Positions 24,630 to 34,457 are shown, counted from the stretch's first letter. The stretch: 64,000 nt of DNA from Mogibacterium sp. (GCA_017515425.1 JAFWFU010000053.1:21572-85571); one strand, 5' to 3'. Notes: a model not told the origin generated them from the sequence alone. Program-made: numbers and translations.

Positions 24630-25973
24630 TTAGAAGCCGAAGTTTTTCATCATAGCCCTAGCCTTTTTCGAGTCCGGATTCGCCATCACTTTCGTCATTT
24701 TCTTCATCTCTTCATACTTCTTGATGAGCTGATTGACCGACTGCACTGTCTGCCCCGAGCCTGCGGCAATCCTCTTACGCCTTGAAGCATTCAGAACATT
24801 GGGTCTACGCCTCTCTTCCGGCGTCATGGAAAGTATGATTGCTTCCATTTTTCGCAGTTCGCTCTTGCCCTGCTCCAAATCTATATCCTTCTTTTGGGCT
24901 GCCGAGATTCCCGGTATCATGTCAATAAGCTTGGCAAGCCCGCCCATTTTATTTATCTGTCTCATCTGTCCGAGGAAGTCCTCAAGGTCGAATTTATTCC
25001 TTCTGATTTTTTCCTCAAGCAGTCTGCTTTCTTCCTCGTCGAATGCGTGCTCCGCCTGCTCGATAAGAGACATCACATCTCCCATGCCGAGAATTCGGGA
25101 CGCTATCCTGTCGGGGTGGAAGGGCTCCAGGGCATTATACTTCTCGCCCGTACCCATGAATTTAATGGGCTTTCCCGTAACGGATTTGACGGAGAGCGCC
25201 GCACCGCCTCTTGAGTCACCGTCCATCTTCGTCATAATTATGCCGTCGACGCCGAGCGCCTCGTTAAATCCGTCCGCGATATTGACCGCGTCCTGACCCG
25301 TGAGGGCATCGACAACGAGGAGTATCTCATGCGGTTTGACGGACGATTTCAGAGTCTTGAGCTCATTCATCAGAGCCTCGTCTATCTGCAAACGTCCCGC
25401 CGTATCGACTATGAGGACATTACAGCCTCTTTTATAGGCTTCCTTTGCAGCCTCGCTCGCGATTTGCTCCGCATTGTTTGAATTTCTATTTGTATATACA
25501 GGTGTGTTTACCGCCTTGCCGACTATCTCGAGCTGATCTATCGCCGCCGGTCTGTAAATATCGCAGGCTGCGAGCATGGGCTGCTTTCCTGTCTGCTTGA
25601 GCCAGGCAGCGAGCTTTCCGGCAGTCGTCGTCTTACCCGTACCCTGCAGCCCGACCAGCATGATGACCGTAAATCCGCTCGGGGAGAATGTAAGCTTGCT
25701 CTCCGTGCCACCCATCATCTCGACGAGCTCATCCTTGACGATTTTGACTACCATTTGGTCTGGCGTCAGACTCTTGAGAACTCCCTGACCGAGAGCCTTC
25801 TCCTTGACATCTGCCACGAATTCCTTGACGACCTTGAAGTTCACGTCGGCTTCGAGCAATGCCATTTTGACGACACGCATAGCGTCCTCGAAATCCTTCT
25901 CGGATACTACGCCCTGTCCCCTCAAGTCCTTAAACGCGCCCTGTAATTTTTCGGATAATCCTTCAAATGCCAT
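24630..25973 (-). CDS. ffh: Signal recognition particle protein Ffh
   Basis: The 447-residue GTPase binds SRP RNA and signal sequences for co-translational targeting. The N domain (MAFEGLSEKLQGAFKDLRGQ) is followed by the G domain, with GLQGTGKTT, DIYRPAAIDQL, DTAGRLQIDE, TKMDGDSRGGAAL and GTGEKYNALEPF. A methionine-rich M domain ends the protein (LGQMRQINKMGG, RRKRIAAGSG, MMKNFGF). It follows ylxM by 24 bases. Length and motifs are normal. Confidence 0.98.
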   Translation of the reverse strand: MAFEGLSEKLQGAFKDLRGQGVVSEKDFEDAMRVVKMALLEADVNFKVVKEFVADVKEKALGQGVLKSLTPDQMVVKIVKDELVEMMGGTESKLTFSPSGFTVIMLVGLQGTGKTTTAGKLAAWLKQTGKQPMLAACDIYRPAAIDQLEIVGKAVNTPVYTNRNSNNAEQIASEAAKEAYKRGCNVLIVDTAGRLQIDEALMNELKTLKSSVKPHEILLVVDALTGQDAVNIADGFNEALGVDGIIMTKMDGDSRGGAALSVKSVTGKPIKFMGTGEKYNALEPFHPDRIASRILGMGDVMSLIEQAEHAFDEEESRLLEEKIRRNKFDLEDFLGQMRQINKMGGLAKLIDMIPGISAAQKKDIDLEQGKSELRKMEAIILSMTPEERRRPNVLNASRRKRIAAGSGQTVQSVNQLIKKYEEMKKMTKVMANPDSKKARAMMKNFGF

Positions 25974-25997
25974 AAACGGTCTCCATTAAAGCGGTTT

Positions 25998-26342
25998 CTA
26001 CTCCGCCAACTCCCTAATGAGGCATTTCAGCTTATCCGCCTCATTTTCCTTCAAATTCAGTCTATCTATCATATCAGCGGCTTTCTCTGCCAGCTTCTGA
26101 TTGTTTTCATATGTTTTTATAAGTCCGAGCTTATCCTCAAACTCATTGAGCGCAGCCTCTGCCTTTTTCAAGGTATAGTGAACTGCCTGTCTGCTCTGTC
26201 CGAGCTCCTCGGCAATCTCCGATAAAGAGAGATTGTCCTCATTATACAGAGCCGTCACTTCACGCTGCGAATCGCTCAAAAGCTCCCCGTAGAAGTCATA
26301 GAGCATACTAGCATATAAAGCTCCGTCGACATTATCTCTCAT
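25998..26342 (-). CDS. ylxM: YlxM-family SRP-associated regulator
   Basis: The protein of 114 residues has a sigma-70 region 4-like helix-turn-helix, with LSDSQREVTALYNEDNLSL then SEIAEELGQSRQAVHYTLKK, as in YlxM, which modulates SRP activity in Firmicutes. The start is the ATG of MRDNVD: GGAGGG lies 8 bases upstream, and the promoter at 26365-26393 rules out the longer starts. It is cotranscribed with ffh. Confidence 0.93.
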   Translation of the reverse strand: MRDNVDGALYASMLYDFYGELLSDSQREVTALYNEDNLSLSEIAEELGQSRQAVHYTLKKAEAALNEFEDKLGLIKTYENNQKLAEKAADMIDRLNLKENEADKLKCLIRELAE

Positions 26343-26364
26343 GTGCTCGCCCTCCGACCGCTCC

Positions 26365-26393
26365 ATGATACCATTTCCCCTGCGCCCTGTCAA
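26365..26393 (-). promoter_or_regulatory. Promoter of ylxM-ffh
   Basis: Read on the minus strand, a perfect TTGACA (26388-26393) and TATCAT (26365-26370) are exactly 17 bases apart, with a start site predicted about 16 bases before the ylxM ATG. Confidence 0.8.
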
Positions 26394-26474
26394 ACATTTT
26401 ATTTGACACCCCTGTCCTTGTTTCTATTATGCTCTCCAACTCATCCTCGAATACAGAATACCTGCGACAGTATT

Positions 26475-27023
26475 TTAGCCTAAATGCAAAATCCCGTTAA
26501 ACAGCCATTCATTCAGCCACCTATGCGTCACTATAGACAGAATAAAGGCTGCGGCAAATATCAGCACGCCTTTTTCAATTCCCATATGCGAGCCGCCGTG
26601 AACTCTTTTTACATGGGAAAGCAGCCTGATAACTATAAAGAATCCGATTATTCTGATCCCAAAATTGATATTGGGAACGAGCACGAGCGAAAATAAAATC
26701 TCGAGCATATAGGCTGTGAAGATAGATGTCACCTCTAAAACTTCATTTTCTCTCGTTTTCATTACAAGCGTGGTCAGCACGCCGATTATTACGGTTATGA
26801 CTATGCAAAACAAAATGAACGAATCATAGTATTCGAAGGCTTCCACTGATGTCTTGAAAAAGAAAAGCGAAAACAGTATTGCCGTCGGCAGCCAAATAAC
26901 ATAGACAATCAGCCTGTCCGACTCCAGCGCCGAATTCGAAGCTGTGAGCTTGAGTGGTATGAGTTGAAGCGTCATCAGCAGTATCTGCAAAAGGATTGTT
27001 ATTTCAATATAGTTTAGACTCAT
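26475..27023 (-). CDS. Multi-pass membrane protein, unknown function
   Basis: The 182-residue protein is almost entirely hydrophobic, with about five or six membrane helices and short polar loops (for example VKRVHGGSHMGIEKG). I recognise no family. It starts four bases after the antiporter stop codon, so the two are cotranscribed, and it may be an accessory subunit of the transporter or an unrelated small membrane protein. Confidence 0.6.
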   Translation of the reverse strand: MSLNYIEITILLQILLMTLQLIPLKLTASNSALESDRLIVYVIWLPTAILFSLFFFKTSVEAFEYYDSFILFCIVITVIIGVLTTLVMKTRENEVLEVTSIFTAYMLEILFSLVLVPNINFGIRIIGFFIVIRLLSHVKRVHGGSHMGIEKGVLIFAAAFILSIVTHRWLNEWLFNGILHLG

Positions 27024-27027
27024 TTCA

Positions 27028-28218
27028 TTAACCTGCCACTTTCTCCGAGAACGATAGCTTTAATAAAATCGGCGTGATTATCGTCGTGATAATCACCACA
27101 ACTACGATAGGACCGAGCAGCTCCGAGTTTACCAGCCCAAGAGCCTGCCCCTTATGCGCGACAATGAGGGCGACCTCGCCTCGCGAGATCATTCCTATGC
27201 CAATCTGGAGCGCTTCCTGTTTGGAATAGCTCATCATTCTCGCACCATATCCACAGCCTACGACCTTGCTTATAATGGCGACCGCCGTAAGCGCTGCGGT
27301 GAACAGAATGAGGTCGTTGTCCATTTTGGGAAGAATGACGCTGAGCCCAATGCTTGCAAAAAACAGCGGCGACAAATACAGAGAGGAAAGTGTGTCGAAG
27401 CTCTTCTCCATATAGCCCCTGAACGGGGAGGTCGAAACGATAAGCCCCGCGATAAACGCCCCCGTAATATCGGCAACGTCAAAGAAATGCTCTGCGCAAT
27501 ACGACATGATGAGGCATAGCACGAATACCGAAATAGCGTGGCGCTTGCGTGGTCTGTCGGTGATTTTGTATGCCAAGCGAAGCACTTTGTGGAAAAGAAC
27601 TGCCATTATCGCAGAGAAAGCGAAAAATCCGAATACTTTAATTATGACGAGCATGAAGTTCGTGTTGCTGTCGTTAAGCCCCGTCACTATGGTGAACGCA
27701 ATTATGCCGAGTACATCGTCAATTATTGCTGCTCCGAGAATTGCATTACCCGCGGCGGAGTCGAGCTTTCCGATTTCCTTTAAAGCCTCGACGGTTATGC
27801 TTACGGAAGTGGCAGTCAGAATGATTCCGATAAAGAGGTTTTGGAAGAAAACGGAAACATCCGCCCCGCTCTCAAGTGAATATCTCCCGTTCAGGAAGGC
27901 AGCGGTCAAAAGCCCGCTTACCAGCGGAAGGAACACGCCTAAAAACGCTATAATAAACGACGCTTTACCTGCTTTTTTCAGCTCGCATACATCCGTTTCC
28001 ATTCCCGCGCAGAACATGAGCACGACAACTCCTATCTCCGCGGTATTTGCAATATATGTTGTTTCATGTATCAGCCCGAGCATTCCCGGCCCTAAAATCA
28101 ATCCTGCAAGCAAGGCTCCGACGACCTGCGGCATATGAAGCCTGCGGGTAATCAAGCCGAGAGCCTTGGTGCTCAGCAAAATAACTGCTAAGTCCATGAG
28201 GAACCTATAGCTGTTCAT
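27028..28218 (-). CDS. CPA2-family cation:proton antiporter (Kef/NapA-type)
   Basis: About 396 residues with around 12 membrane segments. GLITRRLHMPQVVGALLAGLILG is the typical first-helix region of monovalent cation:proton antiporter-2 members, and AIIDDVLGIIAFTI carries the two Asp of the ion-binding site. ISRGEVALIVAHKG is the later conserved segment. There is no C-terminal RCK/KTN domain. It probably exchanges Na+ or K+ for protons. I start at the ATG of MNSYRF, 9 bases after AAAGGAG; longer starts overlap that site. Confidence 0.85.
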   Translation of the reverse strand: MNSYRFLMDLAVILLSTKALGLITRRLHMPQVVGALLAGLILGPGMLGLIHETTYIANTAEIGVVVLMFCAGMETDVCELKKAGKASFIIAFLGVFLPLVSGLLTAAFLNGRYSLESGADVSVFFQNLFIGIILTATSVSITVEALKEIGKLDSAAGNAILGAAIIDDVLGIIAFTIVTGLNDSNTNFMLVIIKVFGFFAFSAIMAVLFHKVLRLAYKITDRPRKRHAISVFVLCLIMSYCAEHFFDVADITGAFIAGLIVSTSPFRGYMEKSFDTLSSLYLSPLFFASIGLSVILPKMDNDLILFTAALTAVAIISKVVGCGYGARMMSYSKQEALQIGIGMISRGEVALIVAHKGQALGLVNSELLGPIVVVVIITTIITPILLKLSFSEKVAG

Positions 28219-28297
28219 GGTTATCATCTCCTTTTTCACACCAAAAATAATCCGCATTAAACCAGCAGATGTTTATAAGCCGTATGAAAAAAGAGCT

Positions 28298-28723
28298 TTA
28301 CTTGCTTCCGTCCTGTTGGTGAATAAATCTGACGCAGGTTAAAGCGCCTAAAAGAAATAAGATGAAGATACAAAAGAACCTCTCCGCCGCATTGACTACA
28401 GCCAATGACGCCACGGTCAATCCACATGAAGAGAAAGCAATCATCTTGCGAATGGCTTTTCTAGGGATCGTGGTTTCCGTCAGCGGGTCGTCAAGTTCAG
28501 ACTCCTCGAGAAGATCTATATCATTTGCGTTAAGAGGCGCGACATCTAAACCGCGCGCAATTTCGGAAATGAGAGTCTTTAAATTCGCGTCGGGATAGCT
28601 CTCAGAAGCGAATGTATCGAAAAACAGCCCACCGTCCGTAAGCGAGACAGCGACGACCAAGGCGAGAATTGAAAGCGTCATGCGCCTCAGTATTCTGTTG
28701 CGATTGATAAGATTAAAAAACAT
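28298..28723 (-). CDS. Small membrane protein, unknown
   Basis: The protein of about 141 residues has a hydrophobic stretch near residue 15-35 (LSILALVVAVSLTDGG), an extracytoplasmic acidic middle (NDIDLLEESELDDP) and two C-terminal membrane segments (SCGLTVASLAVVNAAERF, then IFILFLLGALTCV). I do not recognise it. AGGATGGAA precedes the ATG chosen. It is codirectional with the antiporter but 79 bases upstream of it, and is followed on its right by a long non-coding region. Confidence 0.55.
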   Translation of the reverse strand: MFFNLINRNRILRRMTLSILALVVAVSLTDGGLFFDTFASESYPDANLKTLISEIARGLDVAPLNANDIDLLEESELDDPLTETTIPRKAIRKMIAFSSCGLTVASLAVVNAAERFFCIFILFLLGALTCVRFIHQQDGSK

Positions 28724-28879
28724 TTCCATCCTGCGATATAAATACCCACAATACATTATTGAATATCAAATATTCGCATAACAATATACTGCTAATAATT
28801 TTAAATGCAATGGCAAGCATATTACTTTCTATGTAAAGTGTCAACTTCCAATTTGTATCAAATATATATCCTTTTCATA

Positions 28880-28988
28880 TCCCGTCTAAATCCTGTCTAT
28901 CTCTTGTTTAAATCCTGTTTGTACCCCGTTTACACCCTGTTCATGTCCTGTCTAATCCTGTCTCTCTCCCGTTGGCACCCTATTTTCG
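28880..28988. repeat. Degenerate tandem array with 11-base period
   Basis: About ten consecutive units fit YCYYGTYTNNN: for example TCCCGTCTAAA, TCCTGTCTATC, TCTTGTTTAAA, TCCTGTTTGTA, CCCCGTTTACA and CCCTGTTCATG. One unit is 10 bases and the last units decay. A possible further unit precedes at 28869. The array lies in a 540-base gap (28724-29265) with no credible gene. The period does not keep a reading frame per unit, arguing against coding. Confidence 0.65.
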
Positions 28989-29057
28989 CCCCGCAATTTT
29001 TTCGCAGTCCTTTTGCCTCGCAAGCCTTTTATCCTGCAATCCGCGAACACGAGATAA

Positions 29058-29085
29058 GGAAAAGGGGAACCTCTCCGGCTCCCCT
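29058..29085 (-). terminator. Terminator of the purine operon
   Basis: On the minus strand AGGGGAGCC pairs with GGTTCCCCT (one G-T wobble) around GGAGA and is followed by TTTTCC. It lies about 180 bases past the permease stop codon. Confidence 0.65.
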
Positions 29086-29265
29086 CTTCTAAACTTTTTC
29101 TTATTCGTCTAACATGGCCTACCTTATGACACAATCTACCCCAATCGTACATAAGTCAGTCTTAATCAAGCTCAATCATACATAATCAAGTATTGTCAGA
29201 CGTATTTTTATACCAATTAATACCCTCAGCCCCAATATATCACAGCCAAATACTGCCCCTCTTCA

Positions 29266-30837
29266 TCATACATAGTCATAGTCATCGGGGCCCTTAAACC
29301 ATGTGTCCCGTCCAAGGTGGAGAAGGAATGCCAATGCCGCGGCAATTATATAACCTATTGTATAAGGTGAAGTCGGGAAAAATCCCATCTCCGCGCTATG
29401 CATAAATCCAAATAGCGACAGAGCCGCGCCGACGAGCGACGTGATACCGACCTTGTCCAATCTATGGTCAATCATAAATGCCACCATGGTTCCCAAAATG
29501 ATACCAATCAGGATTGCTCCCGCCTTGGTAGCGGGAACTCCGTTCCACATGACGCCCGCGTCCTTGATAACCTGCGTGAATTCCGCACCGTATTCGCTGA
29601 GTCCCGAGATCTGCACCTCAGTCGCTATCGCATAGTCGCTGGCGGCGCTGATCGCACCCGTAACCTGAGAATACAGATAGTCGCCGATAGGCGGAATCAT
29701 AGCGACTGCAACAGCCGCAAAATGCTTGACCTTGTTGTCCTTGAACGCCTGAGCCACCATGACTACCGCACACCATAGGAAGGTAATGGCGACGACCGCA
29801 GGCGGCACGATTGAATTGAGCAGAGAGAACATACCGAGTATGCCCGCCAGCCCGAGAGCAACACCCGAAACGATTGAATAACCAATGCCCGCCTGAGATT
29901 TCTTGAGCCCCGCATGTCCGAGCCAAACCGTATTCGGCACAACTCCTCCGAAGAGAGCGGAAATCATAGTGCATATTCCGTCCGCGAACTGCGCCTCACG
30001 CACGCTGTAATTATCTCCGGCTGCGTTAGCGCCCTCGACATTGTCCATAGTCTCGATAAAATTATAGATTTCCACCGGAATGATTATCGTAAGGTAAGGC
30101 ACGACTACCGCCATTCCGTTGATGACATTCTGAATGCTGTTGACCGGGTTCGGGAAGTAAAATCCAATCGTGGAGAAGTCCGGCGACGTTCTTCCAAGCA
30201 GAAGTGCGTAGATGATACCGCCCACAATGGCAACCACCATTGGCGGAATCTTCTTAGGAAAGAGGTATCCGCCGAAAAGTCCGATTGCAGCCACAAGCAA
30301 CACAGGCAGACCTATCATTGGATCAGCGAGAATGTCAAATACGCCCTGAGTCGCCATCCATATAAATCCAATTCCCGCTACAGTGCCGAGAAGAGCCGCC
30401 CTCGGGATTCTCTTCTTCATCCACGGGCCTATAAATCCACCAACAAACTCTACGAATCCACCGATAAAGCATGCCGCCGCCGCCGCGCCCCATTCGAGTT
30501 GAGGGTCGTTCAGCGCATAGTGCAGAGGCGTAATTACGCCGTAGAGAATTACGAACATGGCAGGCGTTGAAATTCCTGACGGCAGAGCCGTTACGTCCGC
30601 ACGCCCCTCCTGTTTCGACAGGCGATAGCCCATCCATGCGTAGTAGAAACAGCCGCACATCAGACCGATTGACAGGGCAGGTATGACATAGCCGTAAACC
30701 ATATCCTCGGGCCACTCGCATACATAGAGCAGAGTGGCAATTACAATCAGATAATTGACGATATTGTTGGTAATCAGATAGGTAAGACCGCCTATGTCCC
30801 CCCTCTGAAAAAACGGTACCAATGACTTATCTTTCAT
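29266..30837 (-). CDS. NCS2-like purine/xanthine-uracil permease
   Basis: The protein of about 523 residues has some 12-14 membrane segments. ALPSGISTPAMFVILYGV, a bend-containing TALPSG motif near residue 80, and IPVEIYNFIETMDNVEGANA, with its conserved acidic/Asn residues, are seen in AzgA/NCS2-type transporters. The substrate is inferred as adenine or another purine base because the gene follows two adenine deaminase genes by 13 bases. I start at MKDKSL, preceded by AAAGGGGGA; the longer frame lies inside the upstream gene. Confidence 0.82.
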   Translation of the reverse strand: MKDKSLVPFFQRGDIGGLTYLITNNIVNYLIVIATLLYVCEWPEDMVYGYVIPALSIGLMCGCFYYAWMGYRLSKQEGRADVTALPSGISTPAMFVILYGVITPLHYALNDPQLEWGAAAAACFIGGFVEFVGGFIGPWMKKRIPRAALLGTVAGIGFIWMATQGVFDILADPMIGLPVLLVAAIGLFGGYLFPKKIPPMVVAIVGGIIYALLLGRTSPDFSTIGFYFPNPVNSIQNVINGMAVVVPYLTIIIPVEIYNFIETMDNVEGANAAGDNYSVREAQFADGICTMISALFGGVVPNTVWLGHAGLKKSQAGIGYSIVSGVALGLAGILGMFSLLNSIVPPAVVAITFLWCAVVMVAQAFKDNKVKHFAAVAVAMIPPIGDYLYSQVTGAISAASDYAIATEVQISGLSEYGAEFTQVIKDAGVMWNGVPATKAGAILIGIILGTMVAFMIDHRLDKVGITSLVGAALSLFGFMHSAEMGFFPTSPYTIGYIIAAALAFLLHLGRDTWFKGPDDYDYV

Positions 30838-30850
30838 GGAGTCCCCCTTT

Positions 30851-32584
30851 CTACTCCGCCTCCAGCGGAATAAATGAAAATGTTGTAACATCAAACAATC
30901 CCACGTCCGTGAGTTTTATCTCCGGAATTACCGGAAGCGACATGAAGCATAGTGTCGTAACAGGGTCGTAAGTCGGGTTGATTCCCATGACGCCGAACGC
31001 CACCTCGTCCACCTTGCTCAGCTCCGCGGAGAGCTCTTCGGTCGGCAAATCGCTCATAAGACCGCCGATAGGCATTGGCACTCTGTGAAGCACCTGCCCG
31101 TCCTTGACGAGAATGATTCCTCCCTCCTGTTTGATGAGCTCCTCTACAGCAAAGGTCATATCCTCGTCGCTCACACCCGTGACGACTATATTATGCGAAT
31201 CATGCGCAATCGTCAGCGCAATCGCGCCCGCCTTTATCCCATATCCTCTGAGGAATCCGCAGGCTATATTCCCCGTATTGTGATGTCTCTCGATTACCGC
31301 GATTTTCACCAAATCCACCTCGGGATTGTAGATGAAATTGCCGTCTGAATCGAGCGAGATCTCCGCCACGTCTTTCTTCGAGAGGACGCCGCCCGGAACC
31401 AAATCAATCGTGTGAACCTTATTGCTCTTTAGGCTCAGTTTCAGCCTGTCAATGCTGAAATCCTTTACATGACAGGATCCGCGAACAGGCGCAATATCCT
31501 GTTTCTCCACAGGCAGCAGATATTTGCCGTTCTCAGCAACAAGCCTTCCTTCAATCAGCACCTTCTGCACGTCGAAGTTTTCCAAGTCTTTCAGAATGAC
31601 TATATCCGCCCTCAGCCCCGGCGCGATCGCACCCCTGTCGTGGAGACGGAAGCATTCCGCAGCGTTGAGAGAAGCGAAGGTCAGAGACATGATCGGATCC
31701 ACACCCGCGTCGCGAAGAATGCGAAGGTGCTCTTCGAGATGACCTTTTTCAACAATGGTATTTGCCTGTTTGTCGTCCGTGCAGAGCACGAGTCGGCGGG
31801 CGTTTTCCTTCGTAATGCCCTTTAGCAGCACCTTGAGGTCATGGCATGAAGTGCCGTAACGCATGAGGATATACATTCCGCGGGAAATGCGATCCTCCAT
31901 TTCTTTTATAGTGGCGCATTCATGGTCGTCATGCACGCCGGCGGCGACATAGGCGTTCAGGTCCTTTCCTTCGACATTGGGGCTATGCCCGTCGATAACC
32001 ATGCCCTTTTCCTTCCCGAGAAGGATTTTGTCAATATCTGTGTCCGCGCAGCCTATAACGCCCGGATAATTCATAAACTCACCGATTCCCAATATGCGTT
32101 CGTCATCAATGAGCTCCCTCATCTCATTCGCCGTGAGAACTGCCCCGGCGTGCTCGAAAGGAGTCGCAGGCACGCAAGAGGGATACATATAGCGAATGTC
32201 CAGCACAGTCCGCTCAGAAGCGTCAATCATATACCGCATTCCCGTATTGCCCGCTACATTGGCGATTTCATGGGGATCAGCTATGAGCGTCGTCGTTCCG
32301 TGAGGCACGCAGATTCGCCCCATCTCCTCAGGCGAAACATGGACGGATTCGATATGCATATGCCCGTCGATAAATCCAGGTGCAGCATAGCCGCCCTTAG
32401 CGTCAATCGTCTCCGCTCCCTCGTAGTCACCAATACCGGCTATGAGTCCGTCGGCGATTGCAATATCGCCGTCGAGCAGTTTTCCGGTATAGACATCTAC
32501 CACATGAGCGTTCTTAATGACTAAATCAGCCTTCTTTCTGCCTGCCGCCACCTCGATAAGATTTACAAGTTTCTCTTTTTTCAT
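30851..32584 (-). CDS. adeC: Adenine deaminase
   Basis: The 577-residue amidohydrolase converts adenine to hypoxanthine and ammonia. The metal-site start GFIDGHMHIES is present near residue 70, DPHEIANVAG near 105, GHSPN near 200, LCTDDKQ near 275 and the C-terminal HDSHNIVVTG typical of AdeC. Length is normal. I use the ATG whose first base overlaps the upstream TGA (TGATG), with AGGAGGG before it; a TTG one codon earlier is less likely. The arrangement implies coupled translation with the paralogue. Confidence 0.93.
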   Translation of the reverse strand: MKKEKLVNLIEVAAGRKKADLVIKNAHVVDVYTGKLLDGDIAIADGLIAGIGDYEGAETIDAKGGYAAPGFIDGHMHIESVHVSPEEMGRICVPHGTTTLIADPHEIANVAGNTGMRYMIDASERTVLDIRYMYPSCVPATPFEHAGAVLTANEMRELIDDERILGIGEFMNYPGVIGCADTDIDKILLGKEKGMVIDGHSPNVEGKDLNAYVAAGVHDDHECATIKEMEDRISRGMYILMRYGTSCHDLKVLLKGITKENARRLVLCTDDKQANTIVEKGHLEEHLRILRDAGVDPIMSLTFASLNAAECFRLHDRGAIAPGLRADIVILKDLENFDVQKVLIEGRLVAENGKYLLPVEKQDIAPVRGSCHVKDFSIDRLKLSLKSNKVHTIDLVPGGVLSKKDVAEISLDSDGNFIYNPEVDLVKIAVIERHHNTGNIACGFLRGYGIKAGAIALTIAHDSHNIVVTGVSDEDMTFAVEELIKQEGGIILVKDGQVLHRVPMPIGGLMSDLPTEELSAELSKVDEVAFGVMGINPTYDPVTTLCFMSLPVIPEIKLTDVGLFDVTTFSFIPLEAE

Positions 32585-34368
32585 CAATCGCCCTCCTCTC
32601 TCAGCTCTAATATCGGGTCATAAGTCGTAAGATTCAGATAATCCACCGGCCCTGCGTCCGTGATTGCATAGTCAGGAACCGCAGTAATCGGAAGGAAAAA
32701 CATATACATCATAGGGTCTGGAAGCTCCGAGCCAATCCTGCGCGCCGCGTCGTCGATACGCTTTTCGGCTTCCACCATCTCCTCTGGTTCGAGGTCGCAA
32801 ACTATGCCGCCGATAGGAAGCGGAAGGAATTCAATGACCTCGCCGTCCTTGACTACGCATTGTCCGCCGCCCTCTTTTATAAGGTGGTTTGCCGCCACCG
32901 ACATATCCTCAGCGCTAGAGCCCATTACAATGAGGTCGTTATCGTCCGGCGCATTGGTGGACGCCATGGCGCCATGCAGCCCCCAGCCCGTACAGAAGGC
33001 GAGGGATTTGTTTCCATTCTTGCCGAAGCGCTCCAGCACAGAAACCATAATGCAGTCCTTCTCAGTATCAGGCTGGACTATCCCGTCCTTTACGTCCAGC
33101 TCCACATCTAACCTTTTACGGACGAAAGGCCCCTCGCTCTTAATCGAAAGCACCTTCGCCTTGCCATTTTTAATCGGAACCTTGTATTCAAAATCTTCCT
33201 TTGTCGTCATCTTGCATTTGAGCTCGCCGATAAAGATGTCGCTATGCTTCGGCGGGTTGAGCTCATAGCTTATCTTTCCGTTTTCAGCGACCATTCTGCC
33301 GTTCGTCATAACGCGCTTTACGTTGAATTCCTCAAGAGAATCTATGAAGAGAATATCCGCAATGCGTCCCGGGCAGATTGAGCCAATCAGATGATCTATC
33401 CTATAGGCTTCCGCACTGTTGATAGTAGCCATCTGAATAGCCGTAATAGGTTCAATTCCCGCCTTTATAGCGAGGCGAACCACATTGTCCAAATGCCCTC
33501 TGGTCGCAATATCCGTCGCCGTCACATCATCGGTGCAGAAGCTGGTGCGTCTGGCGAGGTAAGGATTGACCTCTGTAATCGCTCGGATATTTTCCGCGAG
33601 GAAATGAGTCACACAGGATTCCCTTATCAGCATATGCATTCCTTTACGCATTTTTTCGACGACTTCCTCGTGGCTATAGCTCTCGTGATCGAGCCTCACC
33701 CCGCCGCAGAGAATTCCGTTCAGACGGTTTCCCACGGCAAAAGGAGCACAGCCAAAAACAGGAAGTCGATTGTTATACGCTGCCGCCATGGCACCGAGCG
33801 TATCCTCGTCTTCCTCAAGTACAAATTCCGTTACGGTTTCCCAGACGCCGAAGCATTCCTCCCATTTCTGGACAACCTCATGGACTTCCTTAGTCATATT
33901 AAAATTGATAGTTGATTTGGGAACGGTATAGGGCGAAGTATAGGGTGCGCCCCAAAAGACTTTGAGCGGACTTTTTCTCGCTTCGTCCTGAATCTCTTTG
34001 AGTCCGTCAAGGTCAGAGACGCTCAAATACTCATCAAGTCCGGAGATCATGCTCGTCGTTCCGTGCGGGACGACAGCCTTCGCATAGCTCGTAATGCTCA
34101 TCTTGCTGCATTCGCTGTGGATATGCCCGTCAATGAGCCCCGGCGTCAGATACATTCCCTCGGCGTCTATGATTTCCGTCTCAGGACCGACATAGTCCTC
34201 GACGTCCCCCACAGCCGAAATCATATCCTTGTAGACAGCAATATCTGCATTATAGATTTCCTTAGTCATAACATTGACTAATTTGCCGCCGCGTATGATT
34301 TTTTCCGCAGGAATCGCCGCCCTTCCGGCGCGAATCCGTTCTTTGAGTTCATCTATAGTTCGTGCCAT
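32584..34368 (-). CDS. Second, divergent adenine deaminase-family enzyme
   Basis: The 594-residue protein is AdeC-like (GLIDGHIHSECSKMS, SFCTDDVTATDI, APDDNDLIVMG in the C-terminal domain) but clearly diverged from the neighbour. Instead of HIES it has HSEC after the metal ligand histidines, and the DPHE segment is SGLDEYL. It may deaminate adenine, a modified adenine, or another purine. It is the first gene of a three-gene operon with AdeC and a permease, and its promoter and leader hairpin lie upstream. Confidence 0.85.
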   Translation of the reverse strand: MARTIDELKERIRAGRAAIPAEKIIRGGKLVNVMTKEIYNADIAVYKDMISAVGDVEDYVGPETEIIDAEGMYLTPGLIDGHIHSECSKMSITSYAKAVVPHGTTSMISGLDEYLSVSDLDGLKEIQDEARKSPLKVFWGAPYTSPYTVPKSTINFNMTKEVHEVVQKWEECFGVWETVTEFVLEEDEDTLGAMAAAYNNRLPVFGCAPFAVGNRLNGILCGGVRLDHESYSHEEVVEKMRKGMHMLIRESCVTHFLAENIRAITEVNPYLARRTSFCTDDVTATDIATRGHLDNVVRLAIKAGIEPITAIQMATINSAEAYRIDHLIGSICPGRIADILFIDSLEEFNVKRVMTNGRMVAENGKISYELNPPKHSDIFIGELKCKMTTKEDFEYKVPIKNGKAKVLSIKSEGPFVRKRLDVELDVKDGIVQPDTEKDCIMVSVLERFGKNGNKSLAFCTGWGLHGAMASTNAPDDNDLIVMGSSAEDMSVAANHLIKEGGGQCVVKDGEVIEFLPLPIGGIVCDLEPEEMVEAEKRIDDAARRIGSELPDPMMYMFFLPITAVPDYAITDAGPVDYLNLTTYDPILELREEGD

Positions 34369-34410
34369 ATCTTCCCTCCTTCTGCCATCATCTGCTTTTT
34401 TGTTTTAAAA

Positions 34411-34457
34411 AACACAGGAGAGGCTGCTGCGCAAAGTCAGGTTTCCCGTCCTGTGTT
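34411..34457 (-). promoter_or_regulatory. Leader hairpin/attenuator of the adenine deaminase operon
   Basis: On the minus strand AACACAGGA and TCCTGTGTT form a 9-bp stem followed by TTTT, between the predicted promoter and the first gene. CAGG from the 5' arm can instead pair with CCTG twelve bases on, giving a mutually exclusive small hairpin. This is the layout of an attenuator or small riboswitch. The known purine riboswitch core was not recognised. Confidence 0.5.

Noticed and set aside
28880-28988. CRISPR array
   Set aside because: The units are 11 bases, degenerate and contiguous, with no spacers; no cas genes are present.
28805-29092. 95-codon rightward open frame over the 11-base array
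   Set aside because: Hydrophobic repeats arise from the DNA period; no ribosome binding site, and the period does not preserve a frame.
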